Shown here: piece by piece, positions 58,333 through 64,000 of the stretch
Layout: the number at the start of each line of letters is the position of its first letter
How positions within the stretch are numbered: position 1 is the stretch's first letter
Assembly: GCA_039566865.1 (NCBI GenBank)
Contig: CM076944.1
Coordinates: 7,152,501 to 7,216,500 of the forward strand
From: Aurelia coerulea
Lineage: Eukaryota > Cnidaria > Scyphozoa > Semaeostomeae > Ulmaridae
Length of the DNA stretch: 64,000 nucleotides
Direction: 5' to 3'
Notes under the pieces: generated by a model
What the model saw: the letters and a program-made list of their open reading frames with translations, nothing else
What the model was told of the DNA's origin: nothing
Databases searched by the model: none
Position numbers and translations under genes: made by a program

Positions 58333-58881
58333 CTGGGTGTCCCAAAAAAGTACTCCCGTTTGAAAAATCACCAAAATTTGATTACACAACCGATCTTCGA
58401 TTTTCTTTTTTTTTTGTCAAGTAGATCAAGGACCGAATTATTATCCAATATATAGTTATTCTTGTAATTGGTTTCAAAAGTAGCGAATTTAGCTCTTTTT
58501 AGGACTACCTGGTTTTGAATAATAGTGCAAAAAAGCATTGATGATAGCCAGATCAATTTCTTTGTGCATGTAAAGCTTCCAGTTCGGTCATAAATTACAG
58601 AAAGAAATGCGCACTATCATTGGAGACTTCAATAACGATAAAAAATCTGAAAATTTTGACTCTTGCACAAGATTGAGTATTTTGCTTCAGAACTATAGCT
58701 CAAAATAAGGTTTTTCACCGTATATTTTCTCTACCTTGCTGTATCAAAAGCAAACATTTTATCATCTATGAATATTTTTGGGTCTTTGACAAAACACCTA
58801 AATCAATTTTTTTTATCAAAGGTTTGACAAGCAAGTTTTGGTGATTTTTCAAACAGGACTACTTGTTTATGGGACATCCGG
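58333..58881. mobile_element. Tc1/mariner-like MITE, CTGGGTGTCCC family
   Basis: Ends CTGGGTGTCCCAAAAAAGTA and TATGGGACATCCGG. The inner arms share CGTTTGAAAAATCACCAAAA. TA on the left, TT on the right. Confidence 0.75.
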
Positions 58882-59614
58882 TTGCTACGGTTGCTAAAGA
58901 ATGTTTTTGGTCTGGAGCAATGCAAGCGCGCTTGAACCGTAGCAACTTAATAGCGGATCAAAATGTACCGGGACAGTGTAAACATGGGCTAAAATTCAGT
59001 TCGTTGCCTGTCGTTAGGCCGCCCAAAAAATGTTTGATGAGAAAGAAAATTACACGTTTCTATCTTTATCGGCAAACCTGCAGTGATTAAACTTACATTT
59101 TGATATGGTTTATTTTCACAGATGAAACATTTCAAGGAGTTCTTAAAAACAACTAAAATTTTGTCAGGCTCTGTAATTTTTGGGTTCGATTGTAGTTGCA
59201 CCACGACTGATTTCAAATGTTGTGATCTTGTCTTGAAAGACTAGGCTTCAATCGGTAGATGATGTGTAAAACACGATTTAGTTGGAATGGTAGACTCTGT
59301 GATCCCAAATGGGCTCCCTTGGGGTTTTGAAAGGTTAAAGGCTCTTGGGAAACCGACATGCATTGCAATCCTTCGTTTTGTTTTCCGTGGACTTCATTCG
59401 ATACGTCTATAAAGGGAAGTTTGAAATGAGACGTATCGCTGCGTAGGAGCTCCAACCGTTTCAACTGTATTTGAATAATAGAGAAGAACGAAGGAATAGC
59501 AGCATTATCAAGCTTTACTCGCAATCCCGTGGAAGAGAAACAACACAGTGAGTAAAAATTGTAAAATTCCTGGAGACTCCCCGACTATTCAACTTGAAAA
59601 TAACAACTTTTTAC

Positions 59615-60014
59615 CCAGGGAGGTACTCTGGGATATTCAGGATAGGGGTACTCAGGTTACATTTTTTGGTCTAAAGATTAGGCTAGGCTTTTTTTCGGTC
59701 AATGATTTGTACAGTTATTTGTTTGGTTCCTGAAATTCTGGCTTACTTTTTTGGGTCTAAAATATGAGAAAAAATAAAAAAAATGGGAAAAATATAATTT
59801 GGAAACAAAATTAGAATCAAGTAACATTATCAAAATCAAAAAACACAAATATCCAAATACGTTATGAGAAAATCGAATCAGTTAGGGCACTTTCCTGACT
59901 TAATAACCTTTGGGTATGCAAGGTCGGAAAAATAATTTTTGGGTCTATTTTCATGCTAGAAATTATTTTTTTTGGGTACCCCAGCCTGAGCACCCTCATT
60001 CTAAATCCCCCTGG
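59615..60014. mobile_element. 400-bp element, CCAGGG ends, 10-bp TSD
   Basis: Ends CCAGGGAGGTACTC and its loose complement ending CCCCCTGG, flanked by exact AACTTTTTAC on both sides. A similar end is at about 42870-42925. Confidence 0.82.
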
Positions 60015-60759
60015 AACTTTTTACAACCACAAATGGACTGGGAAATTTTGCTTGTTGATAGTTCATTTGATTAATGCTGGTAATGAATAGGATATTAAAT
60101 TATATGTCAATATTGTGATAAGATATTCTTACAATTCGAATTTGTAAACATCATCCGTATTCATCTGTCGTCAATCTGTTAGCCTAATTTGGAGACCATT
60201 TGTGTGCAGCTTGAACTTTTCGCTCTCGAAAATATCTTTTGTCAAGTCACGTGGTTTTCTCTTGCTCATGTTCGACCACAATTAATTACTGCCTCGACCA
60301 CAATGCAACGCTACTTTCGACCACAATGTAGTGTGTTTTTGCCTATGTTCAACACGATGTTCAACCAAAATGCAATGATTGTATATTCAGGGATAGTTTA
60401 CATAGAGGGTAATTTCCTTGTGAACTCGAATGGCTTAATAGTTGTCAAGGGTTTCGGTTTTCCAGTTCTCAATGCCAATTACTGTTCTAGACTTACTCCA
60501 CTCATCCCAATGTTTTCGCTCCATTCCATATTTACAGTACGATCATTGCAGCGGAAATACGTTGTTGAGTAGGAGTATAAAATGTCGGTTCGTTAATAAA
60601 ATGATTTGTTAAAACGTTCACATTTGATTTTTCTCTGGCAGTAAATCGATCCTTCTTTCGGTACATACTCATCTCGTCTCCTATGTTTTGGGGCATCTTT
60701 TGCAGCTTGCTTTCTTTTCATTTGCTGATTGACTATTTCGTTGTAGAAATCTTTCGTTT

Positions 60760-60890
60760 CTATTTTTACAAAATTTGCTCTTGTTTGCCAATGCGCTCGA
60801 TAAATCATTGACAATTCAAAATAAGACTGCAAGAATAGTTAACAATAGTCCATCCCTCCTCCAGTTTGAACCAGACTCCAATTTGAACAG
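60760..60890 (+). pseudogene. Possible non-LTR retrotransposon remnant
   Basis: One frame reads LTIQNKTARIVNNSPSLLQF, similar to the LQNRAARVI-NSP motif near the C-terminus of LINE reverse transcriptases. Short and decayed. Confidence 0.4.
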
Positions 60891-61405
60891 ATTGGTTTTA
60901 AATCTCATGGTGGGAATTACCTTGTCTATCGCTTGGCTTGGTTGATCAAGTTGTCTCAAACACCGAAAACAGACTTTGACTCGCGCAGCTTTGAGCATGT
61001 TTACCGGATCTTATTTGCCTCTAAGCTGGAAGATTATTGCAGAAAGGCTCAAGCATTTGAATTTTTGCATCAAGCAAACTTTCATGCAAGTATTTTTCAC
61101 TAGCTTAGTACGACGACGTATAAGCCTTGTCCATATAAATGAATTTTTACAGGGGTCAACAGGTCTGAGCATATAAAAATAAACAGGTACATATTGTTTC
61201 AGGAAAGCTGAATAAAAAGTTGGACTTCCCTCTCAAAGATGTCTTTAGCGCAATAGTCATTTCTAACCGTGTGGATAGAACAAAGCTTATCCCTTGCTAG
61301 ACAGCAGAGAAGATGAAGTAAAAGATACGAAGTTTATAAACACAATCGTAATTTTTGGCTATACCACATCGACAAATTCCAAGAATATTAACACAAAAGT
61401 TGAAA
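60890..61405. other. Intergenic, probable GTPBP4 3' UTR side
   Basis: Lies downstream of the GTPBP4 stop on the minus strand. No polyadenylation signal could be assigned with confidence. Confidence 0.3.
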
Positions 61406-61491
61406 TTATCTCCTTTGCGTTTTTCCTTGCTTTCTCTTCCCAGCAAATAAATGTTTTGGCATTTTGGTACGAATCGTTCTGTCAGCTTCAC
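61406..61491 (-). CDS. GTPBP4: GTPBP4 terminal coding exon
   Basis: 86 nt coding EADRTIRTKMPKHLFAGKRK then QGKTQRR and TAA. Acceptor ttccag. Almost invariant in the NOG1 family. Confidence 0.96.
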
Positions 61492-63685
61492 CTGGAATTG
61501 AAAGGCATAAAAATAAGATCACTTCCGGAAACAAGAAGGTATGTCCTGGAGATCTTTATGCCGTACAAGCTCCAGAGGGGAGCATAAAAGGAGCTTGTTA
61601 ACAAAGTCAATCAACTCGTATTTTGCGGTATCAAGATATGATTTTACGAGTCAAATACAAATATTCAACGCAATATTAATCCCAAACCATATCAAAATTT
61701 ACATGCAACCTTGTTTTGCTGAATAAATGGAAAAAGGTTTGGTAACCTATTGCTTTTGATATAAGTATTGGGGGGTGGCTTAATAGAGAGGGGTCTTATC
61801 TTTGGATTAGAAGAGGCATATTAGAGAAGGAGCTTAATAGAGAAAGAGCTAAATAGAGAAAGAGCTAAATAGAGCTTTACAGGCACTTATAAATAGTTTG
61901 GAGTTGTCCAGACGGTGTCTTGCAGACATTGATCTATTGCTGTCTTTTTCTCCGATGTTTTAGAGTTCATAACATGTATTTCAAGACTTTTAAAGGACAC
62001 GCAGGTCAAAAGCAGTGATTTAAGTCTTTGTGCAAATTCATAGACATCACATAAGACCTTGAAAAAAGATCTGCTTTAACATGATGTTTACCTCGTAGAC
62101 GGCGTAGCCCTGACCCTATGCAGTTAGCTTTGGTTCACGTGCAGTTTTTGGAAAAGTCGGATTCTTTGTTGACAAATTTGTGGTGTCTGCCTCAAATATA
62201 TTTACGAAATATCTACCCGTGTAGGTAAGGAATAACACGAAATATTCGTCTCAATATCAAAACAAAGATGTGCCATAAACAACCAGTCATTCAAAATTGA
62301 AGACCCGGTCTCCCAGATCTCAGTCTCAGGCAAGGACCAGTATAAGGACTGAGATATCAGCGCTTCTACAAGTCTGCTAGGCGACGCATAAATCGTGGAG
62401 GTCATAAAACTTGTGCTGAGTGAATATTCAAACAGAATATCTCATTATCTTCTTCGAATTTGTTCCTTTCAACTAGACAATCAGAAAATATAAAAATTTC
62501 ATACCTGCTTTACCATACATATTCATTTTCCTTTGAGAAACCTTTGCCAGCTTGCGAACTTTAGCTCGCTTCTGAAAATAAATCACATTTTTTCAAAAAA
62601 TGTCGTACAAATTATTAATAATAGTGAATAATGCTGCTGCAGGGAGCTTGAGACAAAGTTATATCGACGGTGTAGAGGTACAGCTTCAAACGCAGTTATG
62701 TAAAATCAGACCAAAGTCTATTACAATCCCTGAGAGGAGAATTCAGCATGGGCCAAAAAAGCCCCAAGAATGAACAATATCTGAAAATCCTTCTAAATGT
62801 GAAATTTTGGTAGAATTTATACTGCACCAAGAAAAACACAAGGGACACCTTTTGAGCAAAAGCTAGTGCATTATTAGCTGTACCTACAGAGAAATGAGGT
62901 TCAGAAAAGAGATCATCGCAAAAGCCCATGTAACAAACTCAAAATCATCCCAGCTCGATGATATCAAGAACACTCAAAATCAAGACATATCTTTTTGAAA
63001 ACGTTCAGTCGATGTTCGTATCGACGGAGATTCTAGATTGATGGTCTACAAGTCTATTAGTGGGCTTGCTCCACAATACATGAGCAATAATATCAATCGT
63101 GAAAACAAGCGTTTTGAAGTTGGTTTAAGAATAACAGGGGGTTAAGCAAAATAAACAAATTTATGACACAAGGACAGAAAAAGTGAAATTAGAAGGACGC
63201 TGCGGAGGAGCGTGCATGAGCAATCTTTTCACAAGAAAATCCACTTGCAGCTCTCGTCACCTTCGAAATACGGTAACCGATCTGAGATTACCAAAGAAAT
63301 CATCCGCAAATGGGCACAAATGCTTTTCGTATAGAGGTGCCAAACTGTGGAATAGCCTCCCAGCTGAGACCAAGCAGGCAACCTCCATTAAGGTTTTTAA
63401 ACACAGTATAAATTAGACTGGGTGTTTTTCTAGCGGCCTGGTGGCTATGGTTAATTTAACAATAACACAAGGAGAGGTGCCAAGTTTTCGAAAGGAAGGG
63501 AAGATCTAGTTGCCCAGAGGACTGTTGTTTATTACCTGATTTGCTCAAGTAGAAGAGTTTATTACCTGAGGATCAGGAATACCAGACTGATCGCGTGGTG
63601 GACGTGACGTGCTTTCGTGCTTGCTTGCTTGCTCACTCGCCTTTCTTTTTCTATTCTTTCGAATGACAGATCGAGCACGAGCATC
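61406..63685 (-). CDS. GTPBP4: GTPBP4 / NOG1, last three coding exons (5' part outside window)
   Basis: C-terminal part of the nucleolar GTP-binding protein NOG1, required for pre-60S ribosome maturation. Three minus-strand exons (63566-63685, 62505-62571, 61406-61491) join in frame, giving SRPPRDQSGIPDP, then AKVSQRKMNMYGKAGEADR, then TKMPKHLFAGKRKQGKTQRR and TAA. This is the conserved basic NOG1 C-terminus (human SRPPRDVSG..., [27 protein letters not shown]). The GTPase domain lies beyond the right edge. The gene runs convergent to MIOS, with stop codons about 3.9 kb apart. An old LINE fragment lies in the intron 62572-63565. Confidence 0.94.
61771..61885. repeat. Fragment of the TAAGCCCC MITE family
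   Basis: GGGGGGTGGCTTAATAGAGA followed by duplicated GAGAAAGAGCTAAATA units, in the GTPBP4 intron. Confidence 0.65.
61886..62504. other. GTPBP4 intron, nothing recognised
   Basis: No further exon fits the reading phase between 62505 and 61491. Confidence 0.45.
62505..62571 (-). CDS. GTPBP4: GTPBP4 exon (second from last)
   Basis: 67 nt coding KRAKVRKLAKVSQRKMNMYG, the lysine-rich stretch before GEADR. Acceptor ttttcag, donor gtatga. Confidence 0.93.
63030..63416 (+). pseudogene. LINE reverse transcriptase C-terminus, decayed
   Basis: First VYKSISGLAPQYMSNNI, then after frameshifts and stops LRLPKKSSANGHKCFSYRGA, KLWNSLPAETKQ and KVFKHSI. This is the typical end of CR1/Jockey-like ORF2 (Y-G--LWN-LP). 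It lies antisense in the GTPBP4 intron. Confidence 0.75.
63566..63685 (-). CDS. GTPBP4: GTPBP4 exon (third from last)
   Basis: 40 codons in phase 0: ARSVIRKNRKRKASEQ, then HESTSRPPRDQSGIPDPQ. Minus-strand acceptor aataaacag, donor gtaata. Confidence 0.93.
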
Positions 63686-64000
63686 CTGTTTATTGAAAAA
63701 TACAAAATTATTATCAAATTATTCAGATCTGAAAACTTATCCTTAATGCTTATTGATGTATATATATAAAAGGTTAGAGCTAAGGTGCACAAGACAAGAA
63801 CCAAAAAGCATGACATGAAACAGGATCCAGTGTTCAATCCCGACAAGGGAGTCCCTGAATGGAAGACGTTTTGGATACAGTAATACCCCGCCACTAAGAA
63901 ACTCATTTTGTAAAACCAGGCTGTTTGGTTTCTTATAAATATCATATGAATGTCATATCAAACAAAATATTGGACAATGACCATGGTGCCATCTGGCAGG
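63686..64000. other. GTPBP4 intron at window edge
   Basis: The next upstream GTPBP4 exon must lie beyond 64000. The long minus-strand open frame here runs through the intron. Confidence 0.4.

Noticed and set aside
62120..62195. Minus-strand EADTTNLSTKNP considered as the last GTPBP4 exon
   Set aside because: Wrong splice phase and weak similarity. The real terminal exon at 61406-61491 matches the family almost exactly.
63562..63945. 127-codon minus-strand open frame at the window edge
   Set aside because: It overlaps the GTPBP4 exon in another frame and reads through its intron. No domain.

Overview
The window is animal nuclear DNA: AT-rich, intron-rich, with consensus GT-AG splice sites and very short exons (31 to 137 nt) separated by long introns packed with small inverted-repeat transposons. 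Protein divergence from vertebrate orthologues, an intronless class-A GPCR of the kind expanded in cnidarians, and the dense MITE load suggest a non-bilaterian or other invertebrate metazoan. An anthozoan cnidarian is my best guess, but that is inference, not proof. No prokaryotic, organellar or viral features were seen.

Layout. (1) Almost the whole window, 2259-57464 on the + strand, is one gene: MIOS (missing oocyte homologue), a GATOR2 subunit. I could join 31 exons in a single unbroken frame, 2337 nt = 778 codons plus stop. They cover the WD40 propeller from about its third repeat, the alpha-solenoid, and the C-terminal zinc-binding RING-like module. The 5' exons lie before the window. 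Two introns look minor-spliceosome (U12) type: an exact AT-AC intron at 10740-11868 and a GT-AC-ended intron at 29855-30745. (2) Inside the 9.2 kb intron 11934-21107, on the same strand, sits a single-exon rhodopsin-like GPCR (17725-18618), embedded in decayed about 190-bp repeats. The repeats downstream resemble its own 3' end. (3) A tRNA-Asp(GTC) gene lies antisense in another intron (31227-31298). (4) The last MIOS intron (49607-57364) holds nested mobile DNA: an old foldback element (arms 49788-50056 and 56296-56665) entered by a 4.67 kb DNA transposon (50706-55375) with about 90-bp terminal inverted repeats and a 9-bp target duplication. The transposon carries a decayed RecQ-like helicase on the minus strand. 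A 74-bp palindrome with the same 18-bp terminus and its own 9-bp duplication has inserted into that helicase frame. (5) At 61406-63685 on the minus strand are the last three coding exons of GTPBP4 (NOG1), a nucleolar GTPase of 60S ribosome assembly, convergent with MIOS.

The remainder is repeats. There are at least 25 short elements whose ends and target duplications can be read directly: TA (Tc1/mariner-like), TTAA (piggyBac/Kolobok-like), TAA (Harbinger-like) and 8-10 bp (hAT/MULE-like). There are also tandem duplications, a 127-bp minisatellite inside a TTAA element, and non-LTR retrotransposon remnants. The two housekeeping genes (nutrient sensing through GATOR2, ribosome assembly through NOG1) share no obvious regulation here beyond tail-to-tail arrangement.
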